A stretch of 64,000 nucleotides of DNA from Paenibacillus marchantiophytorum. Lineage in GTDB: Bacteria; Bacillota; Bacilli; Paenibacillales; NBRC-103111. Under the pieces are notes generated by a model that did not search any database, was not told the DNA's origin, and saw only the letters and a list, made by a program, of their open reading frames with translations. The stretch is from positions 1 to 64,000 of the forward strand of contig NZ_BMHE01000032.1 in the NCBI RefSeq assembly GCF_014640555.1, given 5' to 3'. The position numbers were made by a program, and so were the translations under genes. Within the stretch, counting starts at the first letter, position 1. Each line of letters starts with the position of its first letter. This document shows positions 41,459 through 50,119 of this stretch, in pieces.

Positions 41459-42499
41459 TTATTTCTTCAGATTTTGCGCATAGAATTCTGCGGTCTCATC
41501 GTAAGCCTTGCGGAATTCCGCTGCGGAGCTGAAGATCGGCTCGATAAAGATATTATCGAAGCTCTTTTTCACATCCGCATCAGCGGTTGCCTGTTTCAAC
41601 GCATCGCTCAGCTTCGCGACTACATCAGCCGGCGTTCCCTTAGGAACAATCAAGCCTCCTGGAGGCGGAGCGAACGTCAAGCCTTTGAAATTCTGCTCAT
41701 CGGACGTTTTCACATCCGGCAGAATCGCCGAGCGTTTCTTCGTTACGATCGCAAGCGCCTTGAACTTCTTATCTTTCACGTAAGAAAGAATTTCGGAATC
41801 TACGTTAACAATAGCGTCTAAATTATGCCCTAGCAGCGCATTAACTGCATCAACACCACCGTTATACGGCACTAGCTGGAATTTCAAATCCTGCGTCTTG
41901 GCGAATTGCTGAAGGCCAATGTAAGATGGCGAAGAGGGTCCAGTTGTTCCGACTTTCACCTTATTGGGATTTGCCTTAATATCCGTAACCAGTTCCTCTA
42001 ACGTGCCGTATTTGCTATCGGCAGAAACGGCCAATGCGTAAGGGTTATCCATATAGCCTCCCACGGCATCGAAGTCTTTGGTCGTATAACCAACTTCAGT
42101 TGTTAGTGGTGTGATGATCCCTGGACCAACGGATGTAAAGCCAACCGTGTAGCCATCCGGCTTAGCCTTGATGACTTCATTCATAGACAATGCGCCTGCT
42201 CCGCCCGGTTTATCAATGACTTCCACTTTCTGTCCGAGAATTTTCTCCAGCTTGGGCGCCAATGCGCGAAGGGATAAATCCGTTGCCCCTCCCGCAGAGA
42301 ATGGCACCAAGATTTGAATCGGTCTTGTTGGGTAGCTTGTACCGGCAGACGGCGCCGCACTCCCCTTTGGCGCTGCGCTGACGGCTGCCGAACTTGCAGC
42401 TGTATTTACCTTCGTGCTGCTTCCACATGCGGAAAGCACCGTTATAGCTAATAATGACAACCCCACAGCGGCATAATTCCAATTCCAGTTTTTTTTCAT
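41459..42499 (-). CDS. tctC: Tripartite tricarboxylate transporter binding lipoprotein
   Basis: A 346-residue extracytoplasmic solute receptor (Bug/TctC family). A lipoprotein signal ends in LSAC-GSS, followed by an Ala/Ser-rich linker and the two-lobed domain with YPTRPIQILVPFSAGGATDL, VIDKPGGAGALSMNEVIKAK, DGYTVGFTS, the PSSPSYIGLQQFAK loop, and FAPPPGGLIVPKGTP. GGAGG precedes the ATG. First gene of the operon. The ligand could be citrate, another carboxylate or an aromatic acid; Bug proteins vary. Confidence 0.94.
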   Translation of the reverse strand: MKKNWNWNYAAVGLSLLAITVLSACGSSTKVNTAASSAAVSAAPKGSAAPSAGTSYPTRPIQILVPFSAGGATDLSLRALAPKLEKILGQKVEVIDKPGGAGALSMNEVIKAKPDGYTVGFTSVGPGIITPLTTEVGYTTKDFDAVGGYMDNPYALAVSADSKYGTLEELVTDIKANPNKVKVGTTGPSSPSYIGLQQFAKTQDLKFQLVPYNGGVDAVNALLGHNLDAIVNVDSEILSYVKDKKFKALAIVTKKRSAILPDVKTSDEQNFKGLTFAPPPGGLIVPKGTPADVVAKLSDALKQATADADVKKSFDNIFIEPIFSSAAEFRKAYDETAEFYAQNLKK

Positions 42500-42827
42500 T
42501 TTCTTATCCTCCCTATTCTCCTAGGACCTTTCCTGATCGGTTTGCACGAAGCGCGCTCTGCCTCAGTCGGTAGCCTTATATTTAATCCCCTGTATACAAC
42601 TAGGTTTAATTAGATTATAGATGCAGGGCTGGAATAAGTAAAATTGAAATTATGAATACGCCGTATCGAAAAAAGCGAATCAGCCCTCCGCTTTTGTGCG
42701 TCCATACAAATTCATTCGGTTCATTGATTTGTATCAGATTTCATTGTTTATACCAGTAGGCGGGGCTTCCCCTTACCCGTTAAGATGGGAACATATCAAC
42801 ATCAACCCAACAGAAAGGGTGGTCGGT
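42500..42827. other. Divergent control region, tctC and sugar ABC operon
   Basis: 328 bp without a gene. It contains AT-rich stretches (around 42590-42660) suited to promoters, but no operator or catabolite-response element could be fixed. Confidence 0.4.
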
Positions 42828-43790
42828 TTGAGAGAACCCCCAGCTATGATCCGCACGGATCAACCACAGGCCCGCCTCCGCACATCGCTAGTTGCGGCAT
42901 GGCTCCGCCAATGGTCCTTGCAGCTCATGGTGCTTCCCGCACTCGCACTTATTCTCGTATTCAGTTATTTCCCGATGTACGGCGTGATTATCGCCTTTCA
43001 GAATTACTCCGTTTTCAAAGGATTCTGGGTCAGCCCTTGGGTCGGTCTCAAGCATTTCAGTGACTTCTTCCACTCACCTGAGCTTTATGTGGTCATGCGA
43101 AACACACTTGTGATCAGTTTCCTGAAGCTTTTCTTCGGATTCCCGGCGCCGATTCTGCTGGCGATTCTCCTGAATGAAGTGAGGTACAAATGGTTCAAAC
43201 AGATCGTTCAGACGATCACTTATCTGCCGCATTTCATTTCCTGGGTCATCGTAGCCAACTTCGCCATCACGCTGCTCTCTACCGATAACGGCAGTCTGAA
43301 TATGCTGCTGCAAGGCATAGGCGTGATCGATCAGCCGATTCCCTATCTATCCGTTCCGCATTACTTCTGGACAATTATTGTGACTACGAACGTATGGAAG
43401 GAAATCGGGTTCGCCTCCATTGTCTATCTGGCCGCCATCGCCTCTATCGACCCGCATTTATACGAATCTGCTGCTATGGATGGGGCAAGCCGTTTTCGAA
43501 TGATGTATTTGATAACGCTTCCATGTATCCTGCCCGTTGTCGTGATTTTCTTCATTCTCGCCATTGGCAACTTGCTCAACGCTGGTTTCGATGATTTATT
43601 GCTGCTCGGCGTCAACCCTGCCCTGCGCGATGTATCGGACGTTATCGATACCTATGTGTATCGTCTGGGGATTAGGTTGAACCGCTATTCCTTTGCAACC
43701 GCCGTTGGACTCTTTAAGGCCGTAGTCAGTGTCGGGCTGCTTACGCTCGCTAACTTCTGGGCGCGACGATCCGGCAACAGTCTATGGTAA
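42828..43790 (+). CDS. Sugar ABC transporter permease (LplB-like)
   Basis: A 320-residue membrane permease of the carbohydrate uptake CUT1 group, LplB/YteP branch, with six helices. Landmarks are the helix VLPALALILVFSYFPMYGVI, FWVSPWVGLKHF, and the EAA loop near YESAAMDGASRFRMMYLITLP, where the coupling helix meets an ATPase. I place the start at TTG 42828 because AAAGGGTGG lies 5 nt before it; the open frame reaches 42696, but that part lies in the promoter region. No ATPase gene is in the operon; such systems use a shared MsmX-type ATPase encoded elsewhere. Confidence 0.92.
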   Translation: MREPPAMIRTDQPQARLRTSLVAAWLRQWSLQLMVLPALALILVFSYFPMYGVIIAFQNYSVFKGFWVSPWVGLKHFSDFFHSPELYVVMRNTLVISFLKLFFGFPAPILLAILLNEVRYKWFKQIVQTITYLPHFISWVIVANFAITLLSTDNGSLNMLLQGIGVIDQPIPYLSVPHYFWTIIVTTNVWKEIGFASIVYLAAIASIDPHLYESAAMDGASRFRMMYLITLPCILPVVVIFFILAIGNLLNAGFDDLLLLGVNPALRDVSDVIDTYVYRLGIRLNRYSFATAVGLFKAVVSVGLLTLANFWARRSGNSLW

Positions 43791-43803
43791 AAGGAGGCCA
43801 ATG

Positions 43804-44691
43804 ATGAAAACAGCTATGGATGATCGCATTTTCCAAATCCTTGTACATATCGCCCTTGCCCTGCTCGCTTTCGTCACCTTCTATCCGTTCTGGAACGCGC
43901 TGGTTGTTTCCTTTAATGAAGGGATGGATACAACCTTGGGCGGTATCACCTTCTGGCCGCGTAAATTTACCTTCGAGAATTATGGGTATGTGCTTAAAGA
44001 CAGTCGTATTCTGACAGGCTTCGGCATCTCTATCGCCCGGACGATCTCGGGAACGTTACTTACCATTGCAGGTACGGCCATCTTCGCCTACGGCATGTCG
44101 CGCAAGGAGTTAATCGGCCGCCGCTACTATATGATTTTCGCTATTATCACCCTGTATTTTGGCGGTGGACTCATCCCTACCTACATTCTAATTCGTGGTC
44201 TAGGCATGTTTAATACGTTCTGGGTCTATATTATCCCTTCGATTATCAGCGTGTGGAGCATGATCATATTTCGCACCTTTTTCCGGGAAATTCCGGCCGG
44301 GCTTGAAGATGCGGCTCGCATTGACGGCTGCGGCTATTGGGGCACATTCCTGCGTGTTGTCCTTCCTCTGTCTGGACCTGTTGTAGCAACCCTTGCGCTT
44401 TTTACGGCTATCGCCCATTGGAACGACTGGTTTGTGGCCTCCATCTATATCAATAATGAGCATTTAATTCCTGTACAGACGTTGTTGAAAAGAACCATCG
44501 ATTCCAACATTTCACGGGAATTGGTCTCGGATAGCGCTGCGGCAAGCTTTGTGGCCAAGACACAAACTTACACAACCAAATCGCTCATTATGGCGACGAT
44601 GATGGTGACCACGTTTCCAATTATTATTGTCTATCCATTCTTACAGCGCTTTTTCGTAAAAGGCGTGCTTGTCGGTTCGCTAAAAGAGTAA
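43804..44691 (+). CDS. Sugar ABC transporter permease (YtcP-like)
   Basis: A 295-residue partner permease of the YtcP/YesQ type with six helices. Seen are ALLAFVTFYPFWNALVVSFN, the GGITFWPRKFTFENYGYVL domain, and the EAA loop GLEDAARIDGCGYWGTFLRV, followed by HWNDWFVASIYI and the C-terminal FVKGVLVGSLKE typical of this branch. AAGGAGG precedes two adjacent ATG codons (43801 and 43804). It starts 13 bp after the first permease. Confidence 0.93.
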   Translation: MKTAMDDRIFQILVHIALALLAFVTFYPFWNALVVSFNEGMDTTLGGITFWPRKFTFENYGYVLKDSRILTGFGISIARTISGTLLTIAGTAIFAYGMSRKELIGRRYYMIFAIITLYFGGGLIPTYILIRGLGMFNTFWVYIIPSIISVWSMIIFRTFFREIPAGLEDAARIDGCGYWGTFLRVVLPLSGPVVATLALFTAIAHWNDWFVASIYINNEHLIPVQTLLKRTIDSNISRELVSDSAAASFVAKTQTYTTKSLIMATMMVTTFPIIIVYPFLQRFFVKGVLVGSLKE

Positions 44692-44760
44692 TTGAAGAAG
44701 GCTGCAGGGCATTTCGCTTTGAGCATAGAACACTAAAGAATGGGAAGGGGTATAACGTAC

Positions 44761-46434
44761 ATGAAGATTACATTGAAAAAGAGTACTGGATCACTCGCTT
44801 TACTAGTCGCACTAGGGGCCCTTATCGCTGGGTGCAACAGCGCCGAGAAGCCGCAATCCGGGGCTAGTACGTCACCAGGAACAACCGGAACAACGGCGCC
44901 AACCAAGAAAGCAGCGTCAGCCGCATGGCAACTGGGCAGTGAACCCTTCAGCTTCTCTGTGTATGGACATTATGACTGGTATACGATGCCGCAATGGGGA
45001 AAAGACATGTTCTCCAAAAGCGTGGCAGAAGCCAAGAAGCTTACCATTACTTCGGTTAACTCCGGCGGGAATGCGGAAGCCAAGCTGAACACCCTGATTG
45101 TCGGCGGAGACTTGCCGGATGTTATCTGGGGAGACCGCGATAAGTTCGAACGCTTGAGAGAGAATGGCGCATTAGTCCCTCTCGATCCCTACCTGGATAA
45201 ATATCCGAATTTGAAGAAATGGGCCGGAGATGAGATTCTCAATATGCTCCGCGCCAAAGACGGCAAGCTCTACATGTTCCCGAACTGGTACACGAATAAA
45301 CCGACCGGCAATGCCGGGTATGTCGTTAACAAAAAGATCTATAATGAACTCGGCAAGCCTAAGCTGGAAACGACCGATGATTTGTATGCGTATCTCAAAT
45401 TGGTGAAAGAAAAATATCCTGCCATCATTCCATTTGAACCTGGGCAAGCGCAAGAAGGCAAGGGTGTCGATATTCTGTACTCGGCGTTCGCAGAAAATAA
45501 CCCAGCCAGCTTTGCCGGCACGCTGCGTGCCGTGCCCAAAGACGGCAAATTCACTTCGCTCTTCGCCGATCCTGTCTACAAAGAAGCGATGGTCTATGTA
45601 AACAAGCTTCATCGCGAAGGATTAATAACGCAGGATGCTCTGACGCAAACCGTCGATCAAGTCCGCGAGAAAATCAATACAGGTCGCGTTGCCGTGTACG
45701 CCGACGTGACGGCTATTGAATACGCGTCCAAAGGCCACGCGCAATTGATCAAAAATGATCCAAACGCCGGTTATTTCATGATTTGGCCGATTCACAAAGC
45801 CGGTTTGGATAAGAATAAAATCATGGTTGCCCACTACGACCGCCTAGGTTGGAATGCAGCCGCCATTACAACTAAGGCCAAAGAACCTGAGAAGATTTTC
45901 GCTGCATTGGATTGGATGACAGGTCCTGAAGGCACGCGGGATATTATCTGGGGACCCGAAGGAACATACTGGAAAGGTACGGATGCCGATGGTCTGCCGA
46001 ACCTGACAGATAAGTTTTTCGCTGAACCGGAAGATCGCACCAAAAACATGAATGCCACGAATGACCTCCAATTTGTTGGAAACGCTACCTTGAATGACAA
46101 AATCAAAGTCAAAGCCGAATTGTCCTTGCCTGAAGAGAAGCGTTCCTGGGAAACAAAATATCAAGACGCTATTACCTGGAAAACACATATGGATTTAACG
46201 GCAATGCGCGGCATCGAGCCTTCGCAAGACAGTGAGGAAGGCATTATCCGCGAACGTTGGATCGAATTGTACAAAAAAGTTCGCGGCCAGGCGATATTGG
46301 CGAAAAGCGAGCAAGAAGTCGGTGAAATCATTGCCAAGGGCGAGAAAGATGCCCAATCTCTGGGCGTTCAGAAACTGCATGATTATTTGACCAAGAAATG
46401 GAAGGAAAACGAGGCCAAGATGAAGAAAAAATAA
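44761..46434 (+). CDS. Sugar-binding lipoprotein of the ABC transporter
   Basis: A 557-residue extracellular solute-binding lipoprotein of the LplA/YtcQ type, unusually large as is normal for this branch, which binds oligosaccharides. The signal ends in LIAGC-NSA, followed by a Thr/Pro/Ala linker. The lobes contain FSFSVYGHYDWYTMPQWGKD, LNTLIVGGDLPDVIWGD, LVPLDPYLDKYPNLKKW and the WMTGPEGTRDIIWGPEGTYW segment. AAGGGG lies 11 nt before ATG 44761. Probable ligands are plant oligosaccharides, but no glycoside hydrolase is linked to tell which. Confidence 0.93.
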   Translation: MKITLKKSTGSLALLVALGALIAGCNSAEKPQSGASTSPGTTGTTAPTKKAASAAWQLGSEPFSFSVYGHYDWYTMPQWGKDMFSKSVAEAKKLTITSVNSGGNAEAKLNTLIVGGDLPDVIWGDRDKFERLRENGALVPLDPYLDKYPNLKKWAGDEILNMLRAKDGKLYMFPNWYTNKPTGNAGYVVNKKIYNELGKPKLETTDDLYAYLKLVKEKYPAIIPFEPGQAQEGKGVDILYSAFAENNPASFAGTLRAVPKDGKFTSLFADPVYKEAMVYVNKLHREGLITQDALTQTVDQVREKINTGRVAVYADVTAIEYASKGHAQLIKNDPNAGYFMIWPIHKAGLDKNKIMVAHYDRLGWNAAAITTKAKEPEKIFAALDWMTGPEGTRDIIWGPEGTYWKGTDADGLPNLTDKFFAEPEDRTKNMNATNDLQFVGNATLNDKIKVKAELSLPEEKRSWETKYQDAITWKTHMDLTAMRGIEPSQDSEEGIIRERWIELYKKVRGQAILAKSEQEVGEIIAKGEKDAQSLGVQKLHDYLTKKWKENEAKMKKK

Positions 46435-46444
46435 GGGATGGACA

Positions 46445-46472
46445 GGGTGCGCCAACTGGCGCACCCCCTTTC
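46445..46472 (+). terminator. Hairpin after the sugar ABC genes
   Basis: GGGTGCGCC-AACT-GGCGCACCC followed by CCTTTCC. A strong stem with a weak U-tract; it may lower read-through into the two-component genes rather than stop it. Confidence 0.6.
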
Positions 46473-46513
46473 CATAGGAATGAAAGGTTCTATCATTGGG
46501 AAGGGGGCACCTT

Positions 46514-47323
46514 ATGTACAAAGTATTAATCGCAGACGATGAAACGTTGGATTTGGAGGGCATGCAAACCTTCATCCCTTGGGAATCGCTTGGCATGGAA
46601 ATCGTCGGTGCGGTAACGAATGGGTTCTCGGCTTGCGAACTGATCGAACATCAGAAGGTGGACGTGCTCGTAACGGATGTGAATATGCCGAATATGTCCG
46701 GCCTGGAGCTGGCCAAACGCGTTCGGGCGCGATTTCCAGAGGTCAGGGTCATCTTTGTTAGCGGATACCGAGATTTCCACTATGTTAAGGAAGCACTGGC
46801 GCTCAAAGCCTACAGCTACGTGCTGAAACCGATGAATGAAGAGGAGCTTATCGGCTCGCTGACCCTGATTCGCTCCGATCTGGATGAAGCGGTCCGGCGT
46901 GACCAATTCGAGGTGGATACCCAACGACTCTTGGCAGCCAACACACTTAGTCCTGAGGGGCCGTCTGAGACAGATCCCTTCTTCAAGTCAGTTGTTGGCG
47001 GCAAGAATATGAAGCTGATTCAGGAAATGATCCTCTCGATGCGGGAGCGTCTGGATCAGGCCTTGACGCTGAAAGAAGAGGCGGATCGCATCGAGTTCTC
47101 CCCTAATTATCTGGGCCAATTATTCAAGGAAGCCACAGGCCAGACCTTTCACGAATACCTGGTGGCGCTGCGCATGGAGAAGGCTGGGGAACTGCTGCGC
47201 AATCCCAAGCTGCGGATTTATGAGGTGGCCGATCAGGTCGGCTACCGGTATATGCCCTATTTTAGCAAACAGTTCAAAGAAACGTACCGGATGACTCCGG
47301 TGGAATTCCGCAATGGGTTATAA
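46514..47323 (+). CDS. Response regulator, YesN/AraC type
   Basis: A 269-residue regulator. The receiver domain has MYKVLIADDE, phospho-acceptor Asp in VDVLVTDVNMPNMSG and Lys in YSYVLKPMNEEEL. The C-terminal AraC helix-turn-helix (ALTLKEEADRIEFSPNYLGQ, LFKEATGQTF and VADQVGYRYMPYFSKQFKET) is complete. The central domain of large YesN proteins is missing, so it is a short form. ATG 46514 lies behind AAGGGGG. It overlaps the kinase gene by 11 bp and follows the sugar transporter it probably controls. Confidence 0.93.
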   Translation: MYKVLIADDETLDLEGMQTFIPWESLGMEIVGAVTNGFSACELIEHQKVDVLVTDVNMPNMSGLELAKRVRARFPEVRVIFVSGYRDFHYVKEALALKAYSYVLKPMNEEELIGSLTLIRSDLDEAVRRDQFEVDTQRLLAANTLSPEGPSETDPFFKSVVGGKNMKLIQEMILSMRERLDQALTLKEEADRIEFSPNYLGQLFKEATGQTFHEYLVALRMEKAGELLRNPKLRIYEVADQVGYRYMPYFSKQFKETYRMTPVEFRNGL

Positions 47324-49115
47324 AGCATCGGCCGAAGAACATAAATTCATCCCGTTTGGCTACAAATTAATGATCTCGTATCTCGTATTAACGTTGATTC
47401 ATGTCCTCGTTTTCGGCTATTTTGCCAATTGGATATTCGTCGACTCCGCCCGCAAAAAAACGAGTGACAACGTGCAGGCCGCTCTAAGCCAAATGAAAGA
47501 CAATATCCGCTTCAAAATGATGGATACCGTACGATTGTCCGACATGATGTACTATGACGACACCATTGCGGCGCGATTAAGGCAGTATCAGCAAGGTTGG
47601 TACAGCTACGAATCGACAACGCAATATCTGGTGCCCAAATTCAACAGTGTATTGAAATCGACGAACCGCCGCACATCGCTTGTTGTCTACTTGCGCAACG
47701 AAACGCTGCCCGAGATTTACAATCATTACAACGACAGCGATCCGTTAACGTATGCCGGAAAAAGCTACGATCTGTACCATTTGAAGCGCATTGAGGATCG
47801 CAAGTGGTACCTTGAATTCCCCGCTGAGACTTACGGCGAGACTATGGTGTGGCAGCAAGTGGAGCGAGATACGGAGTTCGGCAATATTTCGCTGCTCCGA
47901 CGGATCATTGACACAGCCAAATCCAAATCAACGATGGATATCGGTTTCATGCGGCTTACCGTCAAATTGTCGGATTTATTCGAGACGGTTTCGCCTGACT
48001 TTGGCGAGGGCACATCGGTCCGAATTGAAACTGGCAGCGGCCAAGTTCTTTTTGAACGCGGCACAGCACCGGCTTCCGCTTCTGGGCAGAAAGCCAAAGA
48101 GGCCGATTTCCTCACCATCAGAGAACCTTTCGGGGATATGGATTGGCAGCTCATCACCAGCATTCCAAAGGCATGGGTCGAAAAGGATGCGCGCAAAGTC
48201 AAATTACTAACAGCAGGCATTGGTTCCGTTAGCTTCTTGGTATTTGTCTGTGTCGGCATCTGCCTGTCCGGCTACTTCTCCAGACGAGTTTCCCGCATTG
48301 TGATGGTGCTGGACTCCTTCCGCAATGGAGATTTCCGCAAACGTATACGCTTCAAGGGTCGCGATGAGTTCTCGACGATTTCTGAGTCCATTAATGATAT
48401 GGTTCAGCATATCGATACTTTGATCCAACAGGTGTATGTCACCCGGTTAAAGAAGAAAGAAGCTGAGCTCGAATCCCTGCAAGCGCAAATCAATCCGCAT
48501 TTCCTCTACAACACCCTCTCTTCCATCAGCCTGCTGGCGAAGTTCGGCCATGTCGAACAGCTGCATCAGATGGTTAGCAATTTGGCCTTATTTTATCGGC
48601 TGTCGTTAAATGAAGGTCGTACGATTATTCCTGTTGCCAACGAGTTGGAACAAGCCAAAGCTTATTTGGACATTCAAAAAGCGAAATATACGGACCGGCT
48701 CGACGTGCTCTTCGAGGTTGATCCGGACATGTTGAAATATGAGATGGTGAAGTTAATCCTGCAGCCATTTTTGGAAAACGTACTCAAACATGCCTGGTGC
48801 GGAGACCGCGTCCACATTAGAATCACAGGTCAGAAGATCGGTGATGATCTGGAATTCCGCGTTATCGACGACGGGGTCGGCATGACGGTTGACACGTTGC
48901 GGCGATTGCATGCAGACGATGAGGATCATGAGAAGGCCGGTTATGGCATTCGCAACGTGAGGCAGCGTATACAATTGCACTATGGCAAGGGATATGGTGT
49001 TCGAATTCACAGCCGGTTAGGCATTGGGACTTCGGTGACTCTGCGGCTTCCTTGCGTAGACCGAAGAGCGCCTTATGTGGACAAGGTCATTGCCATTGAG
49101 AATGATTATCGGTAG
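47313..49115 (+). CDS. Sensor histidine kinase, YesM type
   Basis: A 600-residue membrane kinase with an extracytoplasmic sensor domain between two helices (about 16-38 and 300-320), a HAMP domain (YFSRRVSRIVMVLDSFRNGD), then a His_kinase domain with the phospho-acceptor in QAQINPHFLYNTLSSIS and an ATP-binding domain with ILQPFLENVLKHAW, DDGVGM and GYGIRNVRQRI. The start overlaps the yesN-type gene. It presumably senses a sugar or the loaded binding lipoprotein. The last 12 residues are of unusual composition, and the FecB-type remnant begins right after the stop, which suggests a deletion joined here. Confidence 0.92.
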   Translation: MGYKASAEEHKFIPFGYKLMISYLVLTLIHVLVFGYFANWIFVDSARKKTSDNVQAALSQMKDNIRFKMMDTVRLSDMMYYDDTIAARLRQYQQGWYSYESTTQYLVPKFNSVLKSTNRRTSLVVYLRNETLPEIYNHYNDSDPLTYAGKSYDLYHLKRIEDRKWYLEFPAETYGETMVWQQVERDTEFGNISLLRRIIDTAKSKSTMDIGFMRLTVKLSDLFETVSPDFGEGTSVRIETGSGQVLFERGTAPASASGQKAKEADFLTIREPFGDMDWQLITSIPKAWVEKDARKVKLLTAGIGSVSFLVFVCVGICLSGYFSRRVSRIVMVLDSFRNGDFRKRIRFKGRDEFSTISESINDMVQHIDTLIQQVYVTRLKKKEAELESLQAQINPHFLYNTLSSISLLAKFGHVEQLHQMVSNLALFYRLSLNEGRTIIPVANELEQAKAYLDIQKAKYTDRLDVLFEVDPDMLKYEMVKLILQPFLENVLKHAWCGDRVHIRITGQKIGDDLEFRVIDDGVGMTVDTLRRLHADDEDHEKAGYGIRNVRQRIQLHYGKGYGVRIHSRLGIGTSVTLRLPCVDRRAPYVDKVIAIENDYR

Positions 49116-49118
49116 AAT

Positions 49119-49464
49119 ACGTCTATCCGATAAAGAAATTCGTTACTACAGCAAACGGAATTATGAGGTTCTCTATGATGATTTAGGCCTCCACACCCCT
49201 CCTTCTATACCGGAGCCAACTGAATCCATGAAGGTCATCTCGCTGGAAACCCTGCCTTCTATCAATCCGGATCGTATCTTCTTGCTTTCATCGGATTCGA
49301 AGGAAACCAGTGAACTGCAAAAAACGGAAGTATGGAAAGGCCTCAAAGCTGTTAAGAACAACCACGTTTATATCGTTGATTATGGTCTCTGGTTCCAAGG
49401 TCCCGGCGGTCCGATTGGGCAAAGCAAAATCATTCAAGAAACTGTTCAACAGTTGACCAAATAG
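49119..49464 (+). pseudogene. C-terminal remnant of a FecB/FhuD-type binding protein
   Basis: The frame RLSDKEIRYYSKRNYEVLYD, DLGLHTPP, then DRIFLLSSDSKETSELQKTE and VWKGLKAVKNNHVYIVD ends at a normal stop at 49464. It is the C-terminal third of a siderophore-binding periplasmic-type domain (Peripla_BP_2), where a conserved strand, the xLxNPDxIF-like segment and a terminal AVKNxxVYxVD are typical. The N-terminal two thirds are absent and there is no proper start. It starts 4 bp after the kinase gene's stop, consistent with a deletion. Confidence 0.75.
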
Positions 49465-49489
49465 ACCACTTATCGGGAGGACAACCTTG

Positions 49490-50059
49490 ATGACCATATC
49501 CACAATGGAACAACTGATTCGGGCAAGAAGAACCGTACGGCTATTTAACGAAAAAGTTTTGCAAAAAGAAACCATCCTTGAACTGTTGGAAGCAGCCGTA
49601 TGGGCCCCCGTCCATTCCCGCAAGGAGCCTTGGCGCTTCATTCTGTTCATGGAAGAAGGAAGAAAACAATTCGCGGACGCTGTGCTGCATACGTTCTCCA
49701 AAGAAGAGCGGGAACAATACGAGAAGAAGCTGCGGATCGATTATTGCGAGCGCATGCAAGCCCATTTGCTTATCGTTATTGAGGCCGACCCCAGACAGCG
49801 GGAGTGGGAGGATGCTGTTGGCGCAGCTTCAGCGCTTATTCAGAATCTGCAGCTGCTTGCATGGGACAAAGAAATCGGCGTTGTCTGGAAAACGAATGCC
49901 TATAACTTCGAACCCGATTTCTGCCGACTTACGGGCGTAAAGCCAGGCGAGCGCATCATCGGAACGCTGCATCTTGGTTATTATGATCCGGATAAAGTGC
50001 CTAAGCCCCGGCCGCGCACACCTGTCAATGAACTGCTAACCTGTATTACTTCCGCATGA
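49490..50059 (+). CDS. Nitroreductase family protein
   Basis: A 189-residue FMN-dependent nitroreductase-fold protein (NfsB/YdgI/YfhC-like) that would reduce quinones, nitro compounds or enones with NAD(P)H. The family features are the FMN-phosphate RARRTVRLFNEK motif, AAVWAPVHSRKEPWRFI, DAVGAASALIQNLQLLAWD, and GERIIGTLHLGYYD. ATG 49490 follows GGGAGG at 8-9 nt; a TTG one codon earlier is possible. It ends in a strong terminator. Confidence 0.9.
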   Translation: MTISTMEQLIRARRTVRLFNEKVLQKETILELLEAAVWAPVHSRKEPWRFILFMEEGRKQFADAVLHTFSKEEREQYEKKLRIDYCERMQAHLLIVIEADPRQREWEDAVGAASALIQNLQLLAWDKEIGVVWKTNAYNFEPDFCRLTGVKPGERIIGTLHLGYYDPDKVPKPRPRTPVNELLTCITSA

Positions 50060-50071
50060 GCGGGCAATAGA

Positions 50072-50118
50072 AAAGAGGCTGTCTCCCTAGGCGATTAACC
50101 TGGTGAGACAGCCTCTTT
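50072..50118. terminator. Bidirectional terminator, nitroreductase and MFS genes
   Basis: AAAGAGGCTGTCTC(C)CTAGG pairs with CCTGG(T)GAGACAGCCTCTTT around CGATTAA. A 20-bp stem lying directly between two converging genes. Confidence 0.88.
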
Positions 50119-50119
50119 G

